Shown here: one piece after another, positions 41,307-53,271 of the stretch
How positions within the stretch are numbered: position 1 is the first letter of the stretch
Layout: each line of letters begins with the position of its first letter
NCBI GenBank assembly: GCA_037953745.1
Contig: JBAKBP010007670.1
Span: forward strand, 33,625 to 97,624
Source: Lithodes maja
Taxonomy: Eukaryota > Arthropoda > Malacostraca > Decapoda > Lithodidae
DNA length: 64,000 nt
Direction of reading: 5' to 3'
Position numbers and translations under genes: made by a program
The notes under the pieces: model-generated
The model's database searches: none
Seen by the model: only the letters and a program-made list of their open reading frames with translations
Told to the model about the DNA's origin: nothing

Positions 41307-42694
41307 ATTATTTTTGCTGCTGTTCCGTTCTCCGCTTAAACTGTTTCTTAACCCACCGTTCTAAACACGTGTAAGATAATATATATGGAGAGCTTAAGTC
41401 CAATGTTAATAACTTTAATATTAGCACACCCATATGTATAATTTACCTTTATATATCAATATTTTGTTTCATATATTGATGACTGTCAACATGGTTTCCA
41501 TGGAAACGAGAGCTTGTTGGTAGTTGGGAATATAATCACAGTAAAGGTCAAACTACCATTACACCAAAAGTAAACGTCTACAAACACATTGTTCTCTACA
41601 ATGATATTTTTCGTATATTAATTGTCAAATCAAATTACCACAGTAATCCTTTGTATTTTAATTAGTATAACTATAATAATGGTTTCCAATGCCAGTCACT
41701 AGGATATATTGTCTCCAGGCATACCAACAGTTATATTCTGCACATTTTTCTAATCAAAACAACTTCACAGGAAGCACATCAAGCACCTGTTATTTTTTAG
41801 CATTGAAAGATAACGCAAGTTGGTCAAAACCATTATGTTGTTAAGGACAGTAAAGCTAGAGGGTATATATTGATATCGTGACACATGTTGGCATGCCTGA
41901 GCAGCTGTAAGTGTGGCATTTTCAGAGGTGTTAGGTTGGCGAGGAATTGAACCATACCATGTTCAACTTTCTGTCATGAGACAATAGAGGTCAAAATGGC
42001 ATACACGTCTACAGTGAGGTAATGGTAGTCTGATGATGCAGAGTATTTCAGTCCTTATCTAGCTGTGCAATAGATCTTTAATACAATCAATCATAAAATA
42101 CGGTTGCCAGCTTCACTTTAATTTTTGACATACCAATTTTCCTGGATGGCATAGAATACAGTCATAGACATTTGCATTATTAATTTACTTTCGGAATACG
42201 TTTATAGGCATAGGCCAAATAACAAAAAATTCATGGCCAGTAAATGTTTGTAAACTGCTTTGTAAAAAGTTAACTGATAGTAAAATACTGTATATCAAAT
42301 AAGATTAATATGTAAATCGCCCATGATCAACTTGTACAAAAGGCTAATAAACTATTTGTGTTTGTTTGTTTGTTTGTTTGTTTTGTTGAGAACATTGTGT
42401 TCGACTTTTGGTGTAATGGTAGTGTGACCTTTACTGTGATTATATTCCCAAATTACCAACAAGCTCGCGTTGCCATGGAAACCATGTTGACAGTCATCTA
42501 CAGTATACATGAAACATAATATTGATATATAAAGATAAATTATGCATACTGTATGGGTGTGCTAATATTAACGTTATTAACATTAGATTTAAGCTCTCCA
42601 TATATATTATCTAACACGTGTTTAGAGCAGTGGGTTAAGCAACAGCTTAAGCGTAGAACGGAACTGTAGCAATGATTGCAAAAATTAATAATAC
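41307..42694. mobile_element. Repeat X: element with about 0.3-kb terminal inverted repeats
   Basis: The left arm 41307-41600 is the imperfect reverse complement of 42386-42694, for example CATGGTTTCCATGGAAAC against TTGCCATGGAAACCATG, and CACGTGTAAGATAATATA against TATATTATCTAACACGTG. A TTTG run lies at the inner edge of the right arm (42357-42385). The centre of about 0.8 kb has no ORF, so it is a non-autonomous foldback-like DNA element or two opposed copies. A third, partial copy is at 49490-50170. Confidence 0.65.
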
Positions 42695-42825
42695 ATATTC
42701 TACTATTTCTTAAAGGTAGATTTAACTAAAAATAGCTGTTCAATAATTGTAATTAATATCATAAGATAAAACGGTAACCATAAACCTGTTGAAATAATTC
42801 ACTTTACATCCCCACCCTACACACT

Positions 42826-43733
42826 TCCAACCATAGACTTCATATAACCTAGACACGAAAGAAGACGCCACCAATCTGTAAATAGTGATCCGCGCGTTCG
42901 AGAGATGGCAGCACGATCGCAAAGGACAATGGGAGGGGAGGGTCCCCACACAGACATTATATTGACTATCCTTTTCCATGGTCCTCATTAATTCGTAATA
43001 ATCCCTACCTTGTACTAATAACGCTATTAATAAGAAATTGAACATTATCCAGAGACTCTGCAGACATGACATAGTTAAATAGACATAAGTAAAGGCTACT
43101 ATAAAGGCGCCAGTCATCGTGTAATTGCCGTCATTATGAGGAGGTACACAAGCAAAACTCCTCCAACACCCGCCATTGTTGATGTGAGATTCGGGAGTTG
43201 CCAACGTCAATGGTGGGACAAAATATCCCTAGATGTCATAAGTATAAATGTCCAGTTTTAGTGCTACTTGACAAATTAACATCTACATAACATGTAACAT
43301 ACTAATATATATTCAAAATGACAAATTAATTCTTGTTGTGTTGCTTGAAGGTATACAGCTTGCATCATATATGAGTAGCCTATGTTTTATAGTGTATATG
43401 TATACTTAATGTTTTCATCTTGCTTATATATATATCTAATTTATACTAAATAATTTACAAGTGTTTTTACCAACATTAATTAACTCTTAAATACGTTCCC
43501 TCTTTAATCTATTGCTCCCTCGTTTTGCGGATATTCCCTTAACTTTGGAAACACTGCAGCAAGCCAGCTGGCAGGCGCGCGCGGTGCACAGACTATCTAT
43601 ATAATAAGGACAAGCCACTGAGGTGCTTTGCTACAGTACAATACAATAGTGCTGCCACCAAATCCCTAGGACGCGCGGAAAACTAAACGCTTTCGTGTCT
43701 AGGTTATATGTAGTCTATGCTTCCAACCTTTCC
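42826..43733. mobile_element. Repeat Z: candidate TIR element
   Basis: CATAGACTTCATATAACCTAGACACGAAAG at the left is inverted as CTTTCGTGTCTAGG...ATGTAGTCTATG at 43692-43722. Inside the arms CCGCGCGT plus TGGCAGCAC also occurs in inverted orientation at both ends. The interior is about 0.8 kb. The 156-codon minus ORF at 42740-43210 crosses the left arm and is not credible as a gene. Confidence 0.5.
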
Positions 43734-46145
43734 TACACAATAATACCCCCCCCCCCCTTACTCCCTATAGCCCCTCCCTCTCCTTCCCAGCAAATCTAAC
43801 TATGCCATCTATGGGACATAATATGCAACAGATTCAGGGTGGGGGGAGTGAGCTATCTTACTAATATCAGAGCGAAAGACTCCCAGCGAAATTACCATTA
43901 GGTGGCCCAGTTGGAAAGGTGACCAACTGTAACTCTTGATTTGCAAGTTACACCAAGTAAACATTATATGACAAAAACAGCACAGGTACTTAGACGTTGC
44001 ATTCAGCTACGTGTTATCGAATTCTAAGTCCAAAATATGGTTTATGTCCAGGGTTAGTCCATAAATTGAGGAGGTACTTGTGATAGGTGTGTCGGCTGTG
44101 GCTGCCAGTGAGTGAAGCTTTGGAAGAGTTAGGCAGGTAACATGATTGAGAATTATTTTGAGGAATAGATTGATAGCATACTGTGTCCCATCCTGAGAAT
44201 GGTGATTGTTGACCAATTGCGAGTGAAGCTTTGTACGAGTTAAGAAGGTAATATAATCAAAGGTTATTGTGTTATACTGTATGTGTGATGGTAACGGCAG
44301 GACGCTGACTAGGTATTACCAGGTATATTATTATTGATTCCCGGAGTGATTGAGCTTAGAATTATTCTCAGGTATATTAGTATTCTTTGTTGTGATAACA
44401 AAGTGATAGATTTGTGTATTGTATAATTATGTTGATTGTATTATTTTGAGTTGAACATTGGGATCTAAGCGATATATGTTGTGATCTATAATTCACTTGG
44501 CCATATAGATATCCCCAGGAATATAATTAATTGCACATACCATGCATCCCCACGTGGATAGGTCAATCCCGGATAGGCGGTTCTGTGGAGACAGTCCGTC
44601 TAAATCCCCTTGACCGTGCTAAGTACCCCACTTGGGTAAATTGACCGCTAGGCTCCTGCTGTAATTAAAATCTCATTACTGACCCCCACACATGGTCTGG
44701 GAAGCCTAGATCCTAAATGAACATAGTGAATGTTATGCTAAAATAAGTCAATCAACTCTGTAAATTGTTTTATGTCGACGTGAGGACATATCTCGTAGAG
44801 GGCTATTTGGCGATATTTCGATCTGCATTTTAGATCCTTGATTACTACGAATACTTGGTTGCTTTGATAAATCAAATAACTTGTTGATCATAATAGAGAA
44901 AGTAGACGTAACTGATTCCGGCATTTGAGGACCAGGAACTCGTGTCTAATTTATGAGGATATAGTTTACTCATCGATATAACAGAGTGAGTAGTGCATTA
45001 TTGATTCTTCATGTTATTAACTACATTTTAACGAATCTCGATTCAGTATATCGCATAGGCCCATCTAGATGTGGTCCATGTCCAGTGTCAAAGATACTAA
45101 GAGAATATCCAAGTGACTTCTTATTAAAAAGTAAAATCGTGACTCGCTCACCCATATGGTAAATGTTAACTTCCCTTTTATTGTATTATAATAATTGTTG
45201 TACCTTCGTTCTCCATCTGAAATCCTACCCTCTGTTAGTATAGGGATCTGACAGCATGGTATTCCTAGGTGACCCTATCAGGTGGTCTAGACGAAGGTCG
45301 ATTCTTTCGCGACATGCTAAACCTGGGATATCGCTCTGTCTGATAGCACCTTATATGTCTTGGCACCTTCCGCTGGCTGAGCCCGTGTGGTGGGCCCATG
45401 GTGTGACACCCCAGTCAGGCTCTATTTTGCCACAATAAATTGCCACTCGACCCCTTGCTACCTGAACTCCCATATTCTCTTATCATCTGAATTATTTGAA
45501 TAGTATCTATATTGTGTATTGTATTATTGATTGATCCAGTCTAATCCTATGATAGTCCTGTTGAATATTACTTCATATTATTACCGTGTCTGTGTTGCCT
45601 TTACCCTACCTTGGGGGAGAGTATTATTACGTAACACTCAAGGGAGAAAATAGTTGCCGAGTTTGAGTTATCTTGCTGTACCGAAATGGATTAATCTATT
45701 GGACCAATATACACCAATAACCTTGTACATATATATGTAAGAGAGTGTTATAAACTATGTTACTGTACATGACTTGTTTGAACAATTGCATAGCCTGTTT
45801 AACACTTACGCTGCGGGCATATTTCTGCTATACTTGGGCGAATTCAGGCACTCTTGAATGATTAAGAAAGTGTCTGAAGGAAATTAAATGTATTCAGCCA
45901 AAATCTAGAACAAAAATAGCTGGGCGATGGCGATGGGCTGGTCTATCATGGCGATGGGCTGGTCTATCAGAGTGAGACCTGAGCGATCTCTGCCATACCC
46001 ATAGCTTACTCTGACTGTTCCTTTTACTTATATATTTTCTAGATCTCAAGTGACGGCGTCTCTTCCGTGGATTGACCTCCCAATCTACCAAGATTGGAAG
46101 CTAAAGTGTCACATTATTCCATTGCCCCTCAACTTTCTCTTCATA
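43734..46145. other. Unassigned 2.4 kb
   Basis: No gene recognised. It holds a poly(C) run at about 43747-43758 and a doubled ATGGCGATGGGCTGGTCTATC at about 45926-45971. A short ORF at 45256-45438 has no recognisable features. A CTTGGGGGAGAG tract near 45610-45621 resembles a polypurine tract, but no LTR pair was found. Confidence 0.4.
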
Positions 46146-46365
46146 ATTGCTGAGGGGCACAGGGCCCTGGGTGGGGCTTTGGTTTCCCGGGCGTTTACGC
46201 ACCCTCTCAGCTCCCCGCCATGGAGTGGCTTCGGTCACCCAGGCTTTATTGTGGTCGGCAGGGAGGGTTCTGTGGGGGCGTTCGTTTATGGCCTTACTCG
46301 GGGCCTTGGGGCTGTTCGGCCAGGCAGCTTGGGGAACAACAACAACAACAACAACAAAAATAGCT
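46146..46365 (+). repeat. GC-rich unit ending in an AAC run
   Basis: About 190 bp of GC-rich DNA in an AT-rich setting, ending in about seven AAC units (46335-46357). A short tandem tail on a compositionally distinct block suggests a SINE or a LINE 3' end inserted on the plus strand. No A or B box was recognised. Two overlapping ORFs reflect the composition. Confidence 0.35.
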
Positions 46366-47183
46366 TCAAAATGACACCAGAATGAGCTTTGTAGCGCGTG
46401 GGGTTCATCCGCAGCACTACCATAGACATCGGCAAATATTTGCTAATAATGAGCAATGTCGTGCTACATTTGCCTTTGGCAGCGCTGTTTAGGTCTTGCG
46501 AGATATGGCTCTCACTCCTCAGTGCACCAGCTCACTCATACTTGTCTCCACAGGCTTTATCCCTCTCACATCCTTATGATGCAGAGGTTGCCAGATTAGC
46601 AATAAGAAATAGATTACTCTCACTCTTATAATTAGCTCTCCAAAATTATTTTTCTGCCCACAGCTAACTCAAAGACAACTGCAGAGGTTGAAGTAAATAA
46701 ACTAAAGGTTTATAAATACCCCTGACAGTAACAAAGGCTTTAAAGTATCCCTAATAGGCTCAAAATTGCGTCAAGGACGTGAGAGGGTTAAGAGGCTTTA
46801 AGGGCCTGTAAATTGCTTTAAATTACCAGAACGTTCCTGAACGGATCCCGCAGCCAAAGGGTTAACCCGGTTGAGCTGGACCTAATTTGTGCGTTGGTGT
46901 TCTATCCCGGTAAACCCAACATTAATACCAGGATCTTACACTACTCTTATGGGTCCATGTTATTATTGGATTCAGGATATTATCCTGCTACTTAAAGAGA
47001 TATATTTTGCTAGCTATATACTTGCTTATTGTACTGTATGTATAATGTTATTATGGATTAGTATGAATATTTCCTGTGCGTTCTGATGTAAAGTTGCGGA
47101 AAGTAGTTTCTACACCCCTTTTGGTACTTCCCTACCCTACCCCATGACCAAATGTGGCAGGCTGGCAGAGTTGCAGTAGTAGT
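46366..47183. other. Unassigned spacer
   Basis: About 0.8 kb, no protein-like ORF and no repeat recognised. Confidence 0.4.
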
Positions 47184-47803
47184 GTAAGTCTGTATGAATG
47201 AATGGTTCTTCGTCCTGTAACGAGGGACGTGAGTAGTCATTGAGTTTACTAGATGTGAAAATAGTTTGCACTATGGTTTTGATAACATTACATAATTGTA
47301 TGAATCATTACCATAATCATTAAATGTATTGTGTATGCTAACACATAATAGTTAAAAGAATATATCTTCAGTGGAAAATGTTAATGGTATACATTTACAT
47401 ATTGTGCATAGAGTAGCCATCATACATCTACCAACGTTATTACACCAACGTGAATCTGGCAAGTTCGGTTTGCTTCATAAATCTTTGTGGGAGATATTCG
47501 ATACGTCCATGAACCATCTATACATGTGGAGTCATGCACGACACGCATATCGAAAAATGACCATTGGTATAATGCAAAATAATTGACCAATATAAATATC
47601 TATTGATCACCTATCATGACCTGAAAAAGTTACCCTACATTCTTGATTAATATTACGATTTTGTTAAACTAACACTGCATTGCCTTTGCATTTTTATGCA
47701 ATGCAACCCTAGGCAACTAACAGCAAGTATTATCGATACATTTGACAACAGGGACTGCCATTGGTCGATCATCCCCCTCTAACCTCGAAAATACAAACTA
47801 CGT
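47184..47803. repeat. Repeat Y, second copy
   Basis: A 620-bp copy of the repeat at 36971-37060 plus 39303-40364, lacking about 0.5 kb of its middle. It provides the uninterrupted sequence across the RTE insertion site of the other copy. Confidence 0.65.
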
Positions 47804-48831
47804 CTGTCACAACGCCGGCCAGGGCTGACCAGGTTGCGAGCATAAAACAAAAAAAAAACATCATACCTTGCGTAACTAAGTAGGGCTATTATTCCGGAAT
47901 TCTCAATAAAAGAACATTTTGCCCGTTGATAATTTAACCACCCCCAAAACTCACTCCTAGTATCATACAATTACGCTATATTATTCTCTCAATGATTATA
48001 CAAAAATACACTTTACATAGATGAATTTCAACTTTATTTCCCTAATTTGGTGAGAACATTTTTACCATTATAGACACTATTTGGAGAAGTAGAATAGAGT
48101 AAACACCTTACATGGAATTAGGCCTAAGTACCTTTACCTCCTAGTAAATAAATAGGGCACTCGACATCACCATACAACCTCTCTCCAAGCATTCTGGGTC
48201 ACTATAGGGTCACTGACATTATAAAAAAAAACTAGATAGTACTTTTAGCCATTCCGTTCTTCATGTTATACTCCCCCCCCTTTACATCTCCAGCCTAATC
48301 CTGCACTGCCACACTCAGCGGACCAGCACACTTAGCCATGTCGCGACTCCGACGATCAAGTACCTACAGAGCATATATGATTATACTCCCAATTCACATA
48401 CATTAAGATTAAATGTGTAGCAAAGCATATCTATACTGGCATAAATCATAATACATTGGATTATTTATAAATTCATAGATATAGAAATCCATTTGAGAAA
48501 ACATTCAATAGGCCTTGGCTATAACTCATAACTTGGGTTAGGCCTATTACTGTACTACTAAATATATTACAATTCACTGTAAGTTTGAAAACTACACTTA
48601 AGAATATCCTATGATACTCTAAAGATATAATAAATAGTAGCCATTATTAACATGTAGGCCTAAATCAATAATATCAAACAATACCAAAAGTACATGTCCC
48701 AGCTTGGGGTCTCAGTTGTGCAAACACTCTGAACATAAGCTATAGTCCTCATATTTCAAATATATAACGTGTCACAACATTCCAGAACAGACCCAGGGCA
48801 CTTATGGCCTTATAAGAATAATATATCTTAC
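47804..48831. other. Unassigned spacer, possible intron
   Basis: About 1 kb of AT-rich DNA. On the minus strand it lies directly downstream of the consensus donor at 48831, so it may be intron. No following exon was recognised. Confidence 0.35.
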
Positions 48832-48979
48832 CTCGAACATGAGGGACAATGGCAAGGACCACTAATATACCGTACAAGAAAGCATAACCGAATGGAGTGA
48901 TCTGGGCAGCCCTTGGCGGGAAAATCCTCACATCAAAGGACACGTCATCCTTCACAACACTTTTATTTAGTATTTTCAT
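48832..48979 (-). CDS. Candidate host exon encoding a membrane segment
   Basis: On the minus strand an ORF starts at ATG 48979 and runs 49 codons to CGA-G, followed at once by GTAAGAT, a near-perfect 5' splice site. The peptide has a hydrophilic start, an FPPRAAQITPF segment and one clear transmembrane stretch (FGYAFLYGILVVLAIVP), ending in HVR. Beyond the donor the frame runs only 27 more residues. The first Met could be a true start or lie within a longer exon. No family was recognised. It overlaps no repeat, so a host gene is the simplest reading, but a single exon is thin evidence. Confidence 0.4.
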
Positions 48980-49489
48980 AACAATTATAAATCTTCTTTA
49001 AGTAATACGTTATTCTTTTCGATAATGGTGAGTCTATAAAATAAAGTTACTCCCAAGAATGCTTCCGAATCTATTAATAGTGACTGATTTAAATCAGTGT
49101 CAACCGACTCTTGAGGAACGTTTGATAAGAAGTATATATATATATTTTTTTTTTTAATGATACTTTTTACATTGAATTGATTATATATAAAATATTTATT
49201 AAGTAAATGAGTAATAAACATACTCTACTGGTTAAAGAAACATTTGATAAATGTATAGTAAAATTTTCTGATAGCAGATGTCAACATAATTCTGGCGCTC
49301 AATTCAAATATACACTACAGTACAGTACTGCCGAAATCACTCCCCTCTCCAACAAAATTCATAATTTCTTGGTTATTTGTGACTTGAGAAAAAGTCTTAT
49401 AGTTGTTAATTTTCTATCATATTATAATTATATCTAGTGCTAAATTACAGACATTACACGTCAACTAAGCAAACTACTCTTAGCCTAAC
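48980..49489. other. Unassigned AT-rich spacer
   Basis: Upstream (minus strand) of the candidate exon. It has TA and T runs at about 49135-49156. The two small ORFs here are rich in Ile, Lys and Phe and look fortuitous. Confidence 0.4.
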
Positions 49490-50170
49490 ACAAAATACAG
49501 CAGCCAGCTTCACTATTAGTATGTTCGACAAATCTAAGCTGATTTTCTGTATGTTAGTCTATAAATAATACATAGACATTTATATTTTAGTATATACCTA
49601 CGGTAGTTCATTAAGTATTTACTTTCATAATATGATAATCTTGAATTGATAGCAATAGACCTAATTTGGACTTATTAAAGTAAAATTATTTTTCAATATT
49701 GTTAGTATAATGCTTACATACACAGTAACTAGCTATATACAACAGATATATAATATTTGTTCACTATCTAATTGGTGAGCATTATAAGGATGTGGATATG
49801 TTACAATAAAGTTTATACTGTTATGCAAATTAATTGTGTATTCGACTACTGTTTTCCCCTTATCTGCATGAAGGGGCAAAACTGGACGAACATAACAGGT
49901 TAACCCTTTCCACCAGCTCACTCATCACGGTTTGTCCCTTCATGTAGATAAGGGAAAAAGTAGATTTGAATATACAGTTTATTTGTATAACAGTAACAAC
50001 CTTATAGTAATGATATCACCTACCTTGATGTTGACAGATACATGTAAATTATACATAGGGGTGTGCTACTATTAACGTTATGAACATTACACCTATGTTG
50101 TGCATGTGTATTATCTAATGACGGGTTTAGAACGGTGGGTTAAGCAACAGTTTAAGCGAAGAACGAAATA
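49490..50170. repeat. Repeat X, partial third copy
   Basis: Follows 42100-42670 loosely: a CAGCCAGCTTCACT-like start, and then GGGTGTGCTA, ATTAACGTTAT and GGTTTAGAACGGTGGGTTAAGC near 50060-50150. Only the right half is present. Between 50171 and 50436 nothing was recognised. Confidence 0.5.
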
Positions 50171-50450
50171 ATATATGTATATAATTACTCAGGCACATAC
50201 CCCATAGCTGGGGGTGGCCGACTTGAGACAGCCCGAACAGAAACAAAATTTAAAGTTCCAATTAATAGGGTCCGGGACCACTTTCGCGTTTCTTCGTCCC
50301 TTTCTCTGTCTCGTCTAGCAGGTGCAATAATAGTAGTGGTCATATAGAAGTTGTGATTTGCATAAGCAATGTTTTTGCTTAATTCATTTCGGGGACTGAA
50401 TATATTGCCATTTAGGCTTGTTCAATGAATGGGAGAATCTATCTATCTAT

Positions 50451-50796
50451 CTATTGCCTGACACCGTGATCCCCGAAGGGGTGGCCACGAACGAAACGCC
50501 CCCATGCACTTCTGTCCCCAGTCAGTCGATGCCCCTCCTCCCAACCAGCACCACCTTCATTCATATACTTCTTCGCTCCATTCTTCCAACTCTCTCTCGG
50601 TTTACCTCTCCCTCTCTGTCCTTCCACCTCGCTCTCGTACACCCTCTTAGTCATTGTCTCGCTTCCCATACATTCCATATGGCCGAACAATCTCAAGGTG
50701 TTCCTTCTCACACTTTCCAGCACATCTACCTCCACATCCCATCTCCCTCTTACTTCCTCCTTCATCTGTCTATCCCTCCATGTAACTCCGCACGCA
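50451..50796 (-). pseudogene. RTE RT, C-terminal part of copy 2
   Basis: ACGVTWRDRQ to GDHGVRQ and stop (50451-50453), homologous to the end of copy 1. The N-terminal side is cut by the nested LINE whose poly(A) tail adjoins it. The C-terminal GHMECM and RGRGKPRESWKNGA signatures are retained. Confidence 0.8.
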
Positions 50797-53271
50797 TTTT
50801 TTTTTTTTTTTTTTTTTTCTATGTGATTGAGGGAGGCAAAAGGCATAACTGCCTATAGCGAGTGCCTCCCCCATAGTTGAAAGAGTGACACGGCCAAAAT
50901 CAAGGGACGTTCGAGCCAAAATGCCTGGACACACGGAGTTTGAAGCAATTTAAGTCATAGGAAGAGGGAAAGACTGATTCTGGGAGAGAGTTCCAGAGCT
51001 CAGATGTTGAGTAGAAGAAAGTTTGAGAGTAACGTTTCACTCTTGGGTTGGAGAGTTGCACAGAGTAGGGGTGGGATTGAGTTGCAAGACGGGTACCACG
51101 TGCCCTACGTAAAGGAGGTGGTATGCACTGGGATAGCTCTGAGGAACACTGATTATTATAGTAGCGATAGAATAGCGAGAGAGATGCAACATTGCGGCGG
51201 AGACAGAGAGATTGCAGAGAGTTGGTGAGTGGACGGGAGTTAATGATACGAAAGGCCTTCCTTTCAACTTTGTCTAGGAGAGCGGTGTGAGAGGAACCTC
51301 CCCACACATGTGAACAATACTCAATACAAGGGCGCACTATGCCCCTGTACAGAGCAAGAAGCTGTGCAGGGGAAAAGAACCCCCTAAGGCGGTTGAGCAC
51401 ACCCAGCTTCTGGGAGGCTGCCTTAGCAAGACTGGTAATATGGTCCTTCCAAATGAGAGCAGAAGAAAAAGAGACACCAAGAATATTGAGAGAAGATGAA
51501 GGGTTGATTTTTGTATTGTTGAAGAATAAGGGATAGTCCGCTGGGAGATCCTGACGGGTAGATAGATGGAGAAATTGGGTTTTGGAAGCATTAAAGTTAA
51601 CAAGGTTTTCTCTGCCCCAATTGGAAATAGTATTTAGATCAGAATTTAAGAGTTCTATGGCTTCATTACGTTTGTCGTTGAGGGATTGCTGGCTGGGGCG
51701 TTCTGAAAAACTAATGGAGTAGTGTAAGGTTGAGTCGTCTGCGTATGAATGGATGGGAATTAAGGTACAGTTAAGGAGATCATTTATAAAAATTAGAAAG
51801 AGAATAGGAGATAGGACAGAGCCCTGAGGAACACCGGAGTTTATAGGGTGAGGAAGTGAACAATGGCCGTCCACAACCGCAGCTATGGAACGGCCGGAAA
51901 GGAAATTAGAGACAAAGGCACAGATGGAGGGATAGAAACCGAAGGAGGGTAGTTTAGAAATTAAAGATTTATGCCAGACTCTATCGAAGGCTTTCGATAT
52001 GTCTAGTGCAATAGAAAAAGTCTCACCGAAGTCCCGAAAGGAGGATGACCAAGAGTTAGTAAGATATGAAAGAAGATCACCAGTAGAGCGACCCTTAAGG
52101 AAGCCATACTGGCGATCTGAGAGCAGATTATGAGAAGAGAAATGCTTAAGAAATTTGGAAGCAAGAATAGTTTCAAAAACTTTAGAAAGACAAGAGATAA
52201 GAGCAATTGGACGATAGTTGGAGGGTTGAGAGCGGTCACCCTTCTTTGGGACAGGTTGAATGTGAGCAAACTTCCAGCATGAAGGGAAGACGTTAGAGGA
52301 TAGACAGAGACGAAAGAGTTTGCCTAGGCAGGGAGTCAGCACGGAAGCACAGTTTTTGAGAACAACAGGAGGAACACCGTCCGGACCGTACGCCTTATTA
52401 GTGTTAAGCCCAGAGAGGGTAGAAAGTACATCTTTAGAAGAGATTAGGATATTAGGCATAAGTAAGAGAGAGGAGGGCGGAGAGGGAGGAATAGCACCGG
52501 AATCATCCAAGGTGGAGTTTCTAGCAAAAGTTTGAGCGAAGAGTTTAGCTTTGTCAGAGGAAGAAGTGATGGTTGTGCCATCAGAGTGGGAAAGGGGAGG
52601 GAAAGACGAGGAAGAGAAATTGTTGGAGAGGTTTTTGGCTAGATGCCAGAAAGCTTGGGAAGAGCTAGAGTTGGATAGTTCAGTGCATTTATTATTGATG
52701 AAAGAGTGTTTGGCAAGTCGAAGAACAGATTTGGCTTGATTCCGGGCAGAAACATATGAAGAATGAGAGTCTTGAGTTTTAAGGCGTCGGTACCGTTTGA
52801 ATGCTTCCTCCTTATTGCGGACAGCAGTAGAACAGGCGTGAGTAAACCAAGATTTTTTAGCATTAGTCTGAGAGAAAGAGAATGGAATGTATGCTTCCAT
52901 GCCCGATAGGATTACCTCGGTAATGCGTTCAGCACTCTCCGAGGGTCCTCGGCCATGGAAGCAGAAATCATTCCATGGGAAATCAAAGAAGTACTGCCGA
53001 AGAGCCTCCCAGTCGGCAGCGCCAAAGTGCCACAAGCGCCGCCGGCTAGGAGGATCGGGTGGCTGTACTGGAGAGATAGGACAGGTGACAGAGATAAGTT
53101 TATGGTCGGAGGAGCCCAAAGGAGAGAAAAGATCGACAGTATAAGAAGAAGGGTTAGAAGTTAGAAACAGGTCAAGAATGTTGGGCCGATCTCCGATGCG
53201 ATCCGGGATACGGGTGGGTTGCTGAACTAACTGCTCTAGGTCATTTAGGATAGAAAAGACGTAGGCTTGTT
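50797..53271 (-). mobile_element. Jockey-like LINE nested in RTE copy 2
   Basis: Minus-strand insertion with a 22-base poly(A) (plus 50797-50818), a 3' UTR of about 80 bp and an intact coding region truncated inside the endonuclease. The junctions with RTE (GCACGCA to the left, ACTTGTC to the right) show at most a 1-bp target duplication. Confidence 0.85.
50900..53269 (-). CDS. Endonuclease end plus complete reverse transcriptase of the Jockey-like LINE
   Basis: About 789 residues without a stop or frameshift. The frame extends upstream of the first Met (53119) to the 5' junction. It begins in the endonuclease (PTRIPDR, LDLFLTSNP, then GSSDHKL, the terminal SDH motif). RT blocks follow: PVPKKGD, SNYRPIALIS, LDISKAFDRV, SGVPQGSVLSP, catalytic YADD (plus 51734-51745), NFNASKTQ and LGVSFSS, then a C-terminal ELWNSLPESVFP and stop at 50900. 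The intact frame implies a fairly recent insertion, and truncation prevents further movement. Confidence 0.9.
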   Translation of the reverse strand, partial: QAYVFSILNDLEQLVQQPTRIPDRIGDRPNILDLFLTSNPSSYTVDLFSPLGSSDHKLISVTCPISPVQPPDPPSRRRLWHFGAADWEALRQYFFDFPWNDFCFHGRGPSESAERITEVILSGMEAYIPFSFSQTNAKKSWFTHACSTAVRNKEEAFKRYRRLKTQDSHSSYVSARNQAKSVLRLAKHSFINNKCTELSNSSSSQAFWHLAKNLSNNFSSSSFPPLSHSDGTTITSSSDKAKLFAQTFARNSTLDDSGAIPPSPPSSLLLMPNILISSKDVLSTLSGLNTNKAYGPDGVPPVVLKNCASVLTPCLGKLFRLCLSSNVFPSCWKFAHIQPVPKKGDRSQPSNYRPIALISCLSKVFETILASKFLKHFSSHNLLSDRQYGFLKGRSTGDLLSYLTNSWSSSFRDFGETFSIALDISKAFDRVWHKSLISKLPSFGFYPSICAFVSNFLSGRSIAAVVDGHCSLPHPINSGVPQGSVLSPILFLIFINDLLNCTLIPIHSYADDSTLHYSISFSERPSQQSLNDKRNEAIELLNSDLNTISNWGRENLVNFNASKTQFLHLSTRQDLPADYPLFFNNTKINPSSSLNILGVSFSSALIWKDHITSLAKAASQKLGVLNRLRGFFSPAQLLALYRGIVRPCIEYCSHVWGGSSHTALLDKVERKAFRIINSRPLTNSLQSLCLRRNVASLSLFYRYYNNQCSSELSQCIPPPLRRARGTRLATQSHPYSVQLSNPRVKRYSQTFFYSTSELWNSLPESVFPSSYDLNCFKLRVSRHFGSNVP

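Noticed and set aside
42740..43210. 156-codon minus-strand ORF with hydrophobic stretch
   Set aside because: It crosses the terminal repeat of candidate element Z and has no recognisable domain or start context.
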